A DNA stretch of 64,000 bases from positions 372,001 through 436,000 of the forward strand of contig NZ_CP047898.1 of assembly GCF_009911795.1 (NCBI RefSeq), read 5' to 3'. Source of the stretch: Pseudarthrobacter psychrotolerans. GTDB taxonomy: Bacteria > Actinomycetota > Actinomycetes > Actinomycetales > Micrococcaceae. Below, piece by piece: positions 1 through 9,613 of the stretch (its first letter is position 1; every line of letters begins with the position of its first letter). Both the position numbers and the translations under genes were made by a program. The notes below the pieces were generated by a model, which searched no databases, had not been told where the DNA came from, and saw only the letters and a program-made list of their open reading frames with translations.

Positions 1-2328
1 CGGGTTGTCGCCGAAGGCCAGGAACAGACCCTCACCGGCGACGGCATCGACCCGTCCGGCGTGCAGGGGATCATCTGCGGCGCCCACAACTTCGTTGAGG
101 GCGACAAGGTAGTGGTCACCCTGCCCGGAGCGATCCTGCCCGGCGACTTCCACATTTCCGCCCGGAAGACGTACGGCCACCTCTCCGCCGGCATGATCGC
201 CTCCGTCCGTGAGCTCGGCATCGGCGAGGACCACGACGGCATCCTGGTGCTGTCCCGCATCGGGCTTGATCCCGAAATCGGTACCGACGCCATGGAACTG
301 CTGGGCCTCTATGACCAGGCAGCCGAGATCAACGTGACTCCGGACCGCGGCTACGCGTTCTCCATCCGTGGTGTGGCCCGCGAGTACGCCCACGCCACCG
401 GAACCTCCTTCACGGACCCGGCGTCAGAGGTCCTGGCCCCGGCGGAGCTTTCCGGCGGCTACGGCGTCAAGCTCAACGACGACGCGCCCGTCTACGGCAA
501 GCCCGGCTGCGACCGTTTTGTGGCCCGCACCGTCCGCGGCGTCGACGCCACCAAGCCGACGCCCGCGTGGATGACCTCGCGGCTGCGGCTCGCCGGGATC
601 CGCTCCATCTCCCTGCCGGTGGACATCTCCAACTACGTGATGCTCGAGCTTGGCCAGCCCACGCACTGCTACGACCTGGACACACTGTCCGGCGACATTG
701 TGGTCCGGCGCGCCGTTGCGGGGGAGAAAATCACCACCTTGGACGCCAAGGAGCGCACGCTCGACGTCGAAGACCTCCTCATCACCGACGGTTCCGGCGC
801 GATCGGCATTGCCGGCGTGATGGGCGGTGCAGCCACGGAGGTGAGCGATTCGACGTCGAACGTCCTGGTGGAGGCGGCACACTTCGACGAGGTGTCCATT
901 GGCCGATCCCGCCGCCGGCACAAGCTGCCGTCCGAGGCGTCCAAGCGCTTCGAGCGCGGCGTCGACTGGCACGTGGCGGACATCGCTGCCCAGCGTGTTG
1001 TTGACCTCCTGGTGGAACTCGCCGATGGGATTGCTGACCAGGCGGGGACCGACGTCGGGACCGCGCCGGACGCCGTAACCATCGCGCTGCCGGCAGCCTT
1101 CGCTGCCCAGCGGATCGGCATCGATTTCACCGAAGAACAGATCACCACCGCTCTGGTGGACCTCGGTGCCGTGGTGGAAAAATCCGACGGCGGCTGGACC
1201 GTGACCGCCCCGAGCTGGCGCAACGACCTGGAAACCAAGGAAGACCTCTCCGAGGAAATCGCGCGGCTGGTGGGCTACGAGAACATCCCCGCCACCCTTC
1301 CGGTGGCCCCTCCGGGACGTGGCCTGACCCGCGTGCAGCAGCAGCGCCGTCGGCTCATCCAGGCACTGGCTGACGCCGGGCTGACCGAAGTCCTGGCCTA
1401 CCCGTTCGTCTCCAAGGCCGCCAACGACACGTTTGGCGTCGCCGAGCAGGGTGCTGCCCGGAGCGCGGTCAAGCTGGCGAATCCCATCAGCGAGGAACAC
1501 GGCTTCCTGCGCACGTCCATCCTCCCCGGGCTCATCGAGGTGGCCAAGCGGAATCACTCCCGCGGCTTCCGCGACCTGGCGCTTTACGAGTCCGGCCTGG
1601 TGTTCCTGCCGAGCGGGACTGTAGGTACACCGTCCATCCCGCCGCTGGGCGTCAAGCCTTCCGACGAGGTGCTGGATGCACTGTACGACGGCGTTCCGGA
1701 CCAGCCGCTGTACGTCGCCGCTGTCCTCACCGGCCACGATTCACCCGCTGCGGCGAGCCACACACCGCGCTTGTGGGACTGGTCGGACGCGCTGGACATT
1801 GCCCGCCTCGCCGGGGATGTCCTGGGCGTGGAGGTCGTGGTCAGCCAGGGTGCACACCAGGCGTTCCACCCCGGCCGTGCCGCCCAGCTCTCGCTGCGGA
1901 CCGGTGAGGTGGTGGGGTACGCCGGCGAGCTGCACCCGAAGCTCCTGGCCGCGCACGACATGCCCGCCCGTTCGGTGGCGCTGGAATTCAACGCCGATGC
2001 GCTGTTCGAGGCAGCCGCGGATGTGATTGTGGCCCGCCACATCTCCACGTTCCCGGTAGCCACCCAGGACGTTGCACTGGTGGTCCCGCAGGACATTCCG
2101 GCGGACCAGGTCCTCGAGGCCCTGCGCGAAGGCGCCGGCGAACTGCTGGAGGACGTGGCGCTGTTCGACGTCTACGCCGGCAAGGGTATTGAAGAAGGCA
2201 AGAAATCGCTGGCCTTCGGCTTGCGTTTCCGGGCAACGGACCGGACGCTGACGGCCGATGAAGCCTCGGCTGCGCGCGAAAGCGCTGTGGCCCTGGCTGC
2301 AGAGCGCTTCGGCGCCGTCCAGCGCTAA
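1..2328 (+). CDS. pheT: Phenylalanine--tRNA ligase beta subunit, 5'-truncated by window edge
   Basis: Beta chain of the alpha2-beta2 phenylalanyl-tRNA synthetase, which charges tRNA-Phe in the cytoplasm. The frame is open from base 1, so the gene starts upstream; the GTG at 61 is an internal valine. About 775 codons remain of a family that runs about 800-850. Visible parts: the end of the EMAP/OB-like tRNA-binding fold (GIICGAHNF near the left edge), the B3/B4 editing region, the B5 domain (SEEIARLVGYENIP around 1250-1290) and the C-terminal anticodon-binding FDX-ACB domain (STFPVATQDVALVV, then DVALFDVY and SLAFGLRFRA). pheS is expected immediately upstream, outside the window. TAA stop at 2326-2328. 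Identification is secure. Confidence 0.96.
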   Translation, partial: RVVAEGQEQTLTGDGIDPSGVQGIICGAHNFVEGDKVVVTLPGAILPGDFHISARKTYGHLSAGMIASVRELGIGEDHDGILVLSRIGLDPEIGTDAMELLGLYDQAAEINVTPDRGYAFSIRGVAREYAHATGTSFTDPASEVLAPAELSGGYGVKLNDDAPVYGKPGCDRFVARTVRGVDATKPTPAWMTSRLRLAGIRSISLPVDISNYVMLELGQPTHCYDLDTLSGDIVVRRAVAGEKITTLDAKERTLDVEDLLITDGSGAIGIAGVMGGAATEVSDSTSNVLVEAAHFDEVSIGRSRRRHKLPSEASKRFERGVDWHVADIAAQRVVDLLVELADGIADQAGTDVGTAPDAVTIALPAAFAAQRIGIDFTEEQITTALVDLGAVVEKSDGGWTVTAPSWRNDLETKEDLSEEIARLVGYENIPATLPVAPPGRGLTRVQQQRRRLIQALADAGLTEVLAYPFVSKAANDTFGVAEQGAARSAVKLANPISEEHGFLRTSILPGLIEVAKRNHSRGFRDLALYESGLVFLPSGTVGTPSIPPLGVKPSDEVLDALYDGVPDQPLYVAAVLTGHDSPAAASHTPRLWDWSDALDIARLAGDVLGVEVVVSQGAHQAFHPGRAAQLSLRTGEVVGYAGELHPKLLAAHDMPARSVALEFNADALFEAAADVIVARHISTFPVATQDVALVVPQDIPADQVLEALREGAGELLEDVALFDVYAGKGIEEGKKSLAFGLRFRATDRTLTADEASAARESAVALAAERFGAVQR

Positions 2329-2340
2329 GCGCGGATCCGG

Positions 2341-3063
2341 ATGGCGGGGCCGGTGAGGGCGGGGCCGGCACGAGAGATGGCCGAGCCGGGCTCGATAGTG
2401 CCGGTCCTGCGTTCCTGCCCTCCCGGATTACCGGGAGGGCAGCCCCCGACGGCGGGAGGCCAGCCGGCAGGGCTGGGGCCCGCCGAGCTGGCCCGCGCCG
2501 CCGCCCTGGCGCCCGGCCCACGGGCCGTTTTTGTGGCGGGCCGGCGTGCCCTGCGAACGTTCGCAGCAGAACTGCTGGACGTCCCGGCGGCGGACCTCAC
2601 CACGCACTTCAGCTGCCCCCGGTGCGGCGCCGGCCCCGAGCTGTCGCACGGCAGGCCCGGGTATTCACTCAAGGGCGAGCCGGTGCCCCTCGCACTGAGC
2701 CTGTCCCGGAGTTCCGGCTGGATCCTGCTGGGCGCCGTGATGGAGTCACGGGCCGGAGTCACCATGGGCGTGGACCTGGCGGACCCGGCTGGCATGGACT
2801 TCGAAGGGTTCGACGGAGTGGCCCTCACCGCCGCCGAGCGCGCGGCCCTCGCCGGGCTGGCCGGACCTGTGCTGCTGCAGGAGCGGGCACGGCTCTGGGC
2901 GCGCAAGGAAGCCTGGCTCAAGATGACGGGAGACGGCCTCGTTACCGCCCCGGACACCCTCGACGTTCTGTCCCGCCCGGAAATCCGGGACCTGGCCGCC
3001 GGCGAGGCGGGCCTCCCGCTCTACCTTCGCGCCGCCGTCGCGGTTTCACGAACCGGCAGGTAG
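2341..3063 (+). CDS. 4'-phosphopantetheinyl transferase superfamily protein
   Basis: Likely transfers phosphopantetheine from CoA to the serine of a carrier domain. The C-terminal half shows the Sfp-type metal and catalytic signatures: GVDLADP (usual GIDIE/GVDVE; here the acidic pair is D..D) near residue 142, and WARKEAWLKMTGDGL (usual WTRKEAxLKxxG) near residue 186. At 240 aa it has the usual length for a single-chain Sfp/EntD-like enzyme. The first 50 residues are rich in Pro and Gly, and the ATG at 2341 lacks a clear ribosome binding site, so the true start could be further in. It follows pheT by 12 bp and converges on the Pls/M1 pair. The Pls-like synthetase next door has a carrier domain that needs this modification, so it is the obvious client (inference). 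Confidence 0.8.
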   Translation: MAGPVRAGPAREMAEPGSIVPVLRSCPPGLPGGQPPTAGGQPAGLGPAELARAAALAPGPRAVFVAGRRALRTFAAELLDVPAADLTTHFSCPRCGAGPELSHGRPGYSLKGEPVPLALSLSRSSGWILLGAVMESRAGVTMGVDLADPAGMDFEGFDGVALTAAERAALAGLAGPVLLQERARLWARKEAWLKMTGDGLVTAPDTLDVLSRPEIRDLAAGEAGLPLYLRAAVAVSRTGR

Positions 3064-3143
3064 CGCGCCGGACGGTAGGAGAGCTGCTGCCTGTCACCGT
3101 ACAGTGTCTGTCTAGCGCACCCACCCGTCAGTGCATGGGCCTG

Positions 3144-4523
3144 TCAGCGGACCGGCAGGGGCGGAAGGGCCGCCTCGAGCAGCCACGGGTGCAGCAGAGC
3201 CTCAGTGTCCAGGCCGGTGGCCCGGTCCGCGGCGAGGATAAAGGCCGCCGTGGACACCGAACCGTGACGGTGGGCATCCGTCCAGTCGTGTAACAGCGCA
3301 AAAAATGCCAGGTCGCCGCAGCGGATCCGCAGCGCATGCAGGGCCAAGGCCCCGCGCTTGTAGACGCGGTCATCAAACATCAGCTCCGGCCCGGGATCGC
3401 CCACGATGATGTCATGGCTGCCGGCGGCCAGCTTCCGCCAGGCTGCGGCGGCCCGGTCCGCGATGGGCAGGACGCCCGCTTCCTCGGACCAGATCCACTC
3501 CGCGTAGCAGGCGAAGCCCTCGTGGAGCCAGATGTCCGCCCAGGATGCGGCAGTGAGGGAGTTCCCGAACCACTGGTGCGCGAGCTCATGGGCGATGAGC
3601 CGCTGGGACTCCCACTCCTGCGTCAGGTGGTTCCGGCCCAGAATGGACAGCGTCTGCGCCTCAAGCGGTATTTCCAGCTCGTCTTCGGTCACCACCACGG
3701 AATATTCCGGGAACGGGTAGGGCCCGAAGCAGCTGGCAAAGGTGCGCATCATTTCCGGCTGCCTCGCCAGGCCGTCGCGGGCCGCGTCGACCAACAGCGC
3801 CGGGACAGCGGCGAACTGCGGAACCTGGCCGTCCACGGGGAAGGGAGTCAGCGCGAGGAACTCATACCGGCCGATCTGGACCGTGGCAAGGTAGGTGGCC
3901 ATGGGCTCCGCCTGCTCGTAGACCCAGGTCTCGCGGCTGGCCCTGCTGGTGTGGGAGATCAGCGTGCCGTTACATACGGCCCGGTAATTGGCGTCGGTGG
4001 TCACGCTGATTTTGTAGCTGGCCTTGTCGCCGGGGTGGTCGTTGCAGGGGAACCAGGAGGCGGCGCCGTTCGGCTGGCCAGCCACGAGGACGCCGTCGGT
4101 GAGTTCTTCCCAGCCCACCTCGCCCCAGAACCCGCGCCGGGGGGCAGGGTTGCCTTCGTAGCGGATGTCCAGGGTAAATTCCTCGCCTGCCGGCAGTGCG
4201 GCTTCGGGCACAATGACCAACTGTCCCGCGCGCTGGCTGAACTTCTTTACCCGGCGCCCGCTGAGCTGGATCTTCGTGGCCCGGAGCCCGGTCAGGTCCA
4301 GCACCACGGCCGCCGTCGCATACTGGGTGACGGCGCTGAGGACCGCGCGCCCGCTCAGGCGGTTGCTGCTGAGCTTGTAGTCAAGGTCCAGTTCGTAGCG
4401 GCTGACTTTGTACGCGTTCGTGCCATGGCCCGGCATATAGGGATCAGGTGCTGAAGCATCCTGCTCCGACGTGCGGGCGGGGCCGGTACTCGCGGCCGTC
4501 GGGCTCGGTACGGGGGAACTCAT
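3144..4523 (-). CDS. M1 family zinc metallopeptidase (aminopeptidase N-like, short form)
   Basis: Zinc aminopeptidase of the gluzincin clan. Visible: HELAHQWFGN at residues 312-321 (zinc ligands H312 and H316, catalytic E313), the third ligand E335 in WLHEGFACY, a PLEAQT segment around 286-291 where other M1 enzymes have GAMEN, and a YKRG segment near 388 that would supply the transition-state tyrosine. At 459 aa it has only the N-terminal beta domain and catalytic domain, without the long C-terminal helical domain of PepN. No signal peptide is seen, so it is probably cytoplasmic. It lies 51 bp downstream of the Pls-type synthetase on the same strand, so co-transcription is likely. From memory, epsilon-poly-lysine-degrading enzymes of Streptomyces are zinc aminopeptidases; a role in trimming or self-protection is inference. 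Confidence 0.9.
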   Translation of the reverse strand: MSSPVPSPTAASTGPARTSEQDASAPDPYMPGHGTNAYKVSRYELDLDYKLSSNRLSGRAVLSAVTQYATAAVVLDLTGLRATKIQLSGRRVKKFSQRAGQLVIVPEAALPAGEEFTLDIRYEGNPAPRRGFWGEVGWEELTDGVLVAGQPNGAASWFPCNDHPGDKASYKISVTTDANYRAVCNGTLISHTSRASRETWVYEQAEPMATYLATVQIGRYEFLALTPFPVDGQVPQFAAVPALLVDAARDGLARQPEMMRTFASCFGPYPFPEYSVVVTEDELEIPLEAQTLSILGRNHLTQEWESQRLIAHELAHQWFGNSLTAASWADIWLHEGFACYAEWIWSEEAGVLPIADRAAAAWRKLAAGSHDIIVGDPGPELMFDDRVYKRGALALHALRIRCGDLAFFALLHDWTDAHRHGSVSTAAFILAADRATGLDTEALLHPWLLEAALPPLPVR

Positions 4524-4574
4524 AAGACGGTCTTTCTGATCAGCGTAGGGCGGCGGGACAGCTGGTACTGCGGG

Positions 4575-7500
4575 CTACCGTGGTTTGGGAGCGGACTCTG
4601 CGGGACCGCTCCAGGGGCTCACCGGGTTACCCATCCAATAGGTCGCGGCTGGAACCGATTCGCCCCGCATCACCAGTGACGCCGGTCCAACGGTTCCACC
4701 GGCTCCGATGCTGGCCTGCGGCAGGATGACACCGTGGGGCCCCATGGTTGCACCGTCTTCGAGGGTAACAGTGTCCAGGCTCATGACGCGGTCGTGGAAC
4801 AGGTGCGTCTGGACCACGCAGCCCCGGTTGACGGTGGAGTTCCGACCGAGCGTGACCAGGTCAGCTTCCGGAAGCCAATAGCTCTCGCACCACGTGCCGC
4901 GGCCGATCCGTGCGCCAAGCGCCCGGAGCCACCAGACCAGGGCCGGCGTCCCGGTGGCTGCACGCGCGAACCAGGGGGCGCTGACCATCTCGATAAACGT
5001 GTCCACCACCTCGTTGCGCCAGATGAAGGAGCTCCAGAGCGGGTGCTCGCCGGCACGGATCCGTCCCACGAGGACCCATTTGGCGACGACGGCGCTGCCC
5101 GCGGCCACCGCGCCCGCCAGCAGCATCACGACCCCGCCCAAGGCTGCAGCAATCCCGTAGTTGTATGCGGCGGCCAGCCAGTCGAAGGCAAGCATCACGC
5201 CTGCGGCGATCGCCACCGTGGCCACGACGGGGATGAAGCGGCCCAGTTCCCAGAGGCAGCGGGCAAACTTGAGCCGCAACGGCGGCTGGTAGGTGCGTGT
5301 GTCGTCCGAGGCGATGGCGGTACGCCGGAGCCGCACCGGCGGGCTGCCCAGCCACGACGTCCCGGACTTTGCCTTGGCGGGGGTGGCCGACAATACGGCG
5401 ACGAGTGAGTTCTTGGGGACGTTCCGGCCGGCGGCGGTCATGCCGGAGTTGCCCAGGAAGGAGCGCTTGCCGATCTTCGCGGGCGCAATCCGCAGCCACC
5501 CGCCGTCGAGCTCGTAGGAGGCCACCGTGGTGTCGTCGGCCAGGAAGGCGCCCTCGCCCACGGTTGTCATCTTGGGGATGAGCAGGACGGTGGAGGCTTC
5601 GACGTTCTTGCCGATCTTGGCGCCGAGGAGGCGCAGCCAGACCGGAGTGAAGAGGCTGGCGTAGATCGGGAAGAGCAGGTCGCGGGCGAGGTCCAGCACA
5701 CGTTCCGTGGCCCAGACCTGCCAGCCGATCCGGCTGCGGACCCGGTAGTACCCCTCCGCCAGACCGATGCCGAGCAACCGGGTGGTGGCCAGAATGAGCA
5801 GCAGGTTGACGACGAACCACACCAAGGCCGCGGGTCCGAGGGCGAGCAGGAGCTGCGGGACGGCGGCGGAGAGTGATTCACTGCCGCGGATGAAGCCAAA
5901 GGCCACCAGCGCCGCGGCGGCAGCGGAGACGTAAGGGATCAGGGCCAGCACGGCCGAAGCCACGGCGAATCCGGCGAACCAGAGCCGGCCGATCAGCCGA
6001 TGTTCTGCGGGAGTGTCCGGCACCGAGTGCTTGGCCTTGCCCCGGCGCTCGGCCGGCGAACCGGCAACGTGGTGGCCGGCCTTCACCTTGCCGAGGACCG
6101 CCGAGCCCGGCTCCACCTGGGCTCCGGCGCCGATGGAAGCGCCGGGCATCAGCGTGCTGCGCGCCCCGACGCTGGCTCCTGCCCCGATGTGGACGGCTCC
6201 GATGTGGACGATGTCCCCGTCGATCCACCAACCGGAAAGGTCCACTTCAGGCTCAATGTTGGAGCCACTGCCGAGGGAAAGCAGTCCGGTAACCGGGGGA
6301 AGCGAGTGCAGCTGGACGTTGTTGCCGATCCTGGCGCCCAGCGCCCGGGCGTAGTACGGCACCCACGGTGCGCTGGCGAGGCTGATGGCGCCGGCGAGGT
6401 CCTGGATCTGTTCGGCCAGCCAGAGGCGCAGGTGTACCCGCCCGGAGCGCGGGTACGTTCCCGGCCCCACCTTCCGGAGCAGGATCCGGGCCGCGGCCAC
6501 GGAAATCAGCGTCCGTCCGGCCGGGGAGACGAAGACGAGCCAGGAGGCGGCCACCCACCACCAGGAAACGGTGGGGGCGGCACTGAAGCCGGCCAAGGCA
6601 GCCAGCACCTTATTAGCCGCCATGAGGTAGGTCAGCCAGCGCATCCCCACCAGGATGTGCAAGGGAATGCCCATCAGCGTCTGGAAGACCTGGGACTTGA
6701 ACGCGGTGGGGCGCACGGTCCTGGACGGCGCCGGTCCGGCCGGCACGCCGTCGGGAAGTGTCTGGCGGGCCGCATCAATCAGGGCCCCGATCCTGGGCGT
6801 GGCGTAGATGTCGGCGACCGTGATGGTCGGGTACCGGCCCCTGAGGGCGGAGACCAGCTGGGCAGCGGACAGCGAGCCGCCGCCGTAGGCGAAGAAGTCG
6901 GCGTCGAGGCTTGATACGGGGCTGCCAAGGATGGCAGTCCACTGTTCGGCCACCCAGGCGGCATCTTCCGGCAGGTTCAACGGGGCAGCGTCAGCCTCCG
7001 CCGCACCCGTCCCGGCAAGTGGCCAGGGCAGTGCGTGACGGTCCACCTTGCCGCTGGTTTTGGTAGGCAGGGAATCGACGACGGTCAGCAGCGGAATGAG
7101 CGGTGCGGGCAGGCTTGCCGCCAGGAGTTCGCGGGCGGCCACCAGATCCAGGTCCGCATCAGCAGCGGCCAGGTATCCCACCAGGATCTGGTTGCCGGCC
7201 GCGGTTGTCTGGACGGCCGCCGCCGCTCCGGCGACGTGGGGGAGGGCCTGCAGGGCGGCGTCAATTTCGCCCAGTTCGATCCGGCGTCCGCCGAGCTTGA
7301 CCTGTTCGTCGGCGCGGCCCATAAAGATCAGTCCGGCGGCTTCGTAGCGGACCAGGTCGCCCGAACGGTAGGCGCGCTGCCAGCCGAAGGACGGCATGGG
7401 CGCGTACTTCTCCCGGTCCTTGTCCGGGTCAAGGTAACGGGCCAGTCCGACGCCGCCGATGATCAGTTCGCCGATGTCCCCTTCGCTGACGGGCAGTCCT

Positions 7501-8564
7501 TCAGCGTCCACTACGGCCAGGTCCCAGCCGTCCAGCGGCAGCCCGATCCGGACCGGCCCGGGACCACCCAGGGGAGCAGCGCAGGCCACGACCGTGGCTT
7601 CCGTGGGGCCGTAGGTGTTCCAGACTTCGCGGCCCGGGACGGCAAGCCGCTCTGCGAGCTCGGGCGGGCAGGCCTCGCCGCCGAAAATCAGCAGGCGGAC
7701 GCTCTCCAGGGACTCGGCCGGCCAGAGGGCAGCCAAGGTAGGGACCGTGGACACGGCGGTGATGCCGTGACTGATGAGCCACGGACCGAGGTCTGTTCCT
7801 GTCCTGACCAGGGCACGCGGCGCGGGCACCAGGCAGGCACCATGACGCCAGGCCAGCCACATCTCCTCGCACGAGGCATCAAAGGCGACGGAAAGCCCGG
7901 CCAGCACCCTGTCCTGCGGGCCGAGGGGTTCTCCCCGGAGGAAGATCCGGGCTTCGGCGTCAACAAAGGCCGCGGCCGAGCGGTGCTGGACGGCGACGCC
8001 CTTGGGCGTGCCGGTGGACCCGGAGGTAAAGATCACCCAGGCGTCATCGCCGGGCTCGGCAGCACGGCTTTCGGCTTCACGGCGCTCGGCAGAACGGTGC
8101 TCAGCGCCACGGCCGTCTTCGGTTGGCCGGGAGGCCGGGACAATGACCGCGGCCCCGCCGGTGAGGACGGTGGCCACGCGTGCCTCGCCGAAGACGAGCC
8201 GTGCACGTTCCTCGGGGTCGTCGGCGTCCACGGGCACGTAGGCGGCGCCGATGTGCAGGATCGCGAGAATCGAGATGTAGAGCTCATTGGTCCCGGACGG
8301 AATCCGCACGCCGATCCTGTCGCCGGCGCCCAGTCCGGCGGCCCGGAGCTCCCGCCCTTTGGCCCGGACCGCGGCCATCAGGTCGGCGTAGCTCAGGGAG
8401 CGCCGGCCGTCGTCGAGCGCCGATGCCTCCGGGAAGCGGGTGGCCGATTCCGCCAGGATGGCCATGAGCGTCCGCTCGGGCGGGGCCAGGGGCAAACCGG
8501 CCAGCTGGGGGCGGTATAGATCTTCCGGCCGGGATGCCACGACGTTTGACTGATGCTCACTCAC
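4575..8564 (-). CDS. Pls-type non-ribosomal peptide synthetase (epsilon-poly-lysine synthetase-like), membrane-bound
   Basis: 1329 aa with the Pls layout. (1) Adenylation domain, about residues 30-515: VIFTSGSTGTPKG near 176, FDASCEEMW near 229, NTYGPTEATV near 316, YRSGD near 400, LPTKTSGKVDRHALP near 500. (2) Carrier domain, about 530-600, with DADFFAYGGGSL; the serine near 564 accepts phosphopantetheine. (3) Three pairs of membrane segments (about 625-690, 865-935, 1105-1175) alternating with three tandem soluble domains carrying hexapeptide (left-handed beta-helix) repeats such as IGAVHIGAGASVG. No condensation or thioesterase domain is present. The length nearly equals that I recall for Streptomyces albulus Pls (1319 aa), and the A-domain segment AGLSVAFDASCEEMWLAW is typical of that enzyme. 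The Glu in DASCEE suits a basic substrate. Product (poly-lysine or other homopoly-amino acid) cannot be fixed from sequence. Start is GTG at 8564. Confidence 0.88.
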   Translation of the reverse strand: MSEHQSNVVASRPEDLYRPQLAGLPLAPPERTLMAILAESATRFPEASALDDGRRSLSYADLMAAVRAKGRELRAAGLGAGDRIGVRIPSGTNELYISILAILHIGAAYVPVDADDPEERARLVFGEARVATVLTGGAAVIVPASRPTEDGRGAEHRSAERREAESRAAEPGDDAWVIFTSGSTGTPKGVAVQHRSAAAFVDAEARIFLRGEPLGPQDRVLAGLSVAFDASCEEMWLAWRHGACLVPAPRALVRTGTDLGPWLISHGITAVSTVPTLAALWPAESLESVRLLIFGGEACPPELAERLAVPGREVWNTYGPTEATVVACAAPLGGPGPVRIGLPLDGWDLAVVDAEGLPVSEGDIGELIIGGVGLARYLDPDKDREKYAPMPSFGWQRAYRSGDLVRYEAAGLIFMGRADEQVKLGGRRIELGEIDAALQALPHVAGAAAAVQTTAAGNQILVGYLAAADADLDLVAARELLAASLPAPLIPLLTVVDSLPTKTSGKVDRHALPWPLAGTGAAEADAAPLNLPEDAAWVAEQWTAILGSPVSSLDADFFAYGGGSLSAAQLVSALRGRYPTITVADIYATPRIGALIDAARQTLPDGVPAGPAPSRTVRPTAFKSQVFQTLMGIPLHILVGMRWLTYLMAANKVLAALAGFSAAPTVSWWWVAASWLVFVSPAGRTLISVAAARILLRKVGPGTYPRSGRVHLRLWLAEQIQDLAGAISLASAPWVPYYARALGARIGNNVQLHSLPPVTGLLSLGSGSNIEPEVDLSGWWIDGDIVHIGAVHIGAGASVGARSTLMPGASIGAGAQVEPGSAVLGKVKAGHHVAGSPAERRGKAKHSVPDTPAEHRLIGRLWFAGFAVASAVLALIPYVSAAAAALVAFGFIRGSESLSAAVPQLLLALGPAALVWFVVNLLLILATTRLLGIGLAEGYYRVRSRIGWQVWATERVLDLARDLLFPIYASLFTPVWLRLLGAKIGKNVEASTVLLIPKMTTVGEGAFLADDTTVASYELDGGWLRIAPAKIGKRSFLGNSGMTAAGRNVPKNSLVAVLSATPAKAKSGTSWLGSPPVRLRRTAIASDDTRTYQPPLRLKFARCLWELGRFIPVVATVAIAAGVMLAFDWLAAAYNYGIAAALGGVVMLLAGAVAAGSAVVAKWVLVGRIRAGEHPLWSSFIWRNEVVDTFIEMVSAPWFARAATGTPALVWWLRALGARIGRGTWCESYWLPEADLVTLGRNSTVNRGCVVQTHLFHDRVMSLDTVTLEDGATMGPHGVILPQASIGAGGTVGPASLVMRGESVPAATYWMGNPVSPWSGPAESAPKPR

Positions 8565-8587
8565 GGACGGATTCTGCCTGAGGAAAG

Positions 8588-8633
8588 TGAACGGAAGGTG
8601 TCCTTGATTGGTTGAAGGTTCATATTCCGTTCA
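8588..8633. repeat. Inverted repeat upstream of the Pls-type synthetase
   Basis: Perfect 9-bp arms TGAACGGAA (8588-8596) and TTCCGTTCA (8625-8633) separated by 28 bp, lying between the qor stop and the Pls start. There is no adjacent T run. It could be an operator for the Pls gene or a weak hairpin; the sequence alone does not decide. Confidence 0.4.
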
Positions 8634-8650
8634 TCCGTAAGCGGGCGCCG

Positions 8651-9613
8651 TCAGGGAACCAGCAGGACCTTGCCCGTGGTGCGCCTGCCCTCGAGGTCCT
8701 CGTGGGCACGTCGCGCTTCGGCGAGGGGGTACGTGGCACCGATCCGGACCTTCAGGCTTCCGTCGGCTACCGCACCAAAGACCTCGCTGGAGCGCCACCG
8801 CCGTTCCTGCGGGTTGGCGAGGAAATGCGCCAGTGTCGGCCGCGTGAGGGAGAGCGAGCCGCCCGCGTTGAGCCGCTGCGGATCCACCGGCGGCACAGCG
8901 CCGGAGGCTGCCCCGAACAGGACGAGGAAGCCGCGGGTCCGCAGGCTGGCAAGCGAGCCGTCGAACGTGTCTTTCCCGACGCCGTCGTACACCACCTGGA
9001 CGCCGACGCCGTCGGTGAGGTCACGGACTGCTTCAGCGAATCCGTCATAGCGGAGCACAACGTCCGCGCCGGCTCCCTTGGCCAGGGCTTCCTTCTCGTC
9101 CGTGGACACTGTGGTGATAACCCGGGCTCCGCGGGCCTTCAGGAGCTGGGTAATCAGCAGACCTACACCGCCGGCACCGGCGTGGACCAAGACGGTTTGG
9201 CCGGGCTCCACCTTGAAGGATGAGTTGATCAGGTAATGGGCTGTCATGCCCTGGAGGGGTAACGCAGCCGCCGTCAAGAGGTCCACGCCATCCGGTACCG
9301 GGAGGGCTTTCGCAGCGTCCAGCACGGTGTAGCCTGCGTAGCATTGCTGGCCCTCGGCCGTTGCAACCCGGCTCCCGACGGTGAAGCCCTCAACGCCCTC
9401 GCCGATTTCCTCGACGACGCCCGCTGCTTCGGCGCCCGGTATGAATGGATGGGCAACCTTGTACATGCCGCCGCGCTGGTACGTCTCAATGAAATTGACG
9501 CCCGTGGCCGCGACTTTGATGAGCAACTGGCCGGGGCCGGGCGTCGGCCGGTCCACCTCGGCGAGCTCGAGGACTTCCGGGCCTCCGGGCTGGCGGACAA
9601 CGATGGCATGCAT
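8651..9613 (-). CDS. NADPH:quinone oxidoreductase (zeta-crystallin-like MDR family)
   Basis: Medium-chain dehydrogenase/reductase that reduces quinones with NADPH; the family has no catalytic zinc. Evidence: GroES-like N-terminus (MHAIVVRQPGGPEVLEL), GVNFIETYQRGGMY typical of Qor, nucleotide-binding VLVHAGAGGVGLLITQL, and C-terminal PLAEARRAHEDLEGR. I placed the start at the ATG at 9613, preceded by GAGGAG at good spacing, giving 320 aa, the usual size; the frame extends upstream to 9727 but without family similarity. It lies 86 bp upstream of the Pls-type gene on the same strand. A functional link to that gene is not evident. Confidence 0.93.
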   Translation of the reverse strand: MHAIVVRQPGGPEVLELAEVDRPTPGPGQLLIKVAATGVNFIETYQRGGMYKVAHPFIPGAEAAGVVEEIGEGVEGFTVGSRVATAEGQQCYAGYTVLDAAKALPVPDGVDLLTAAALPLQGMTAHYLINSSFKVEPGQTVLVHAGAGGVGLLITQLLKARGARVITTVSTDEKEALAKGAGADVVLRYDGFAEAVRDLTDGVGVQVVYDGVGKDTFDGSLASLRTRGFLVLFGAASGAVPPVDPQRLNAGGSLSLTRPTLAHFLANPQERRWRSSEVFGAVADGSLKVRIGATYPLAEARRAHEDLEGRRTTGKVLLVP

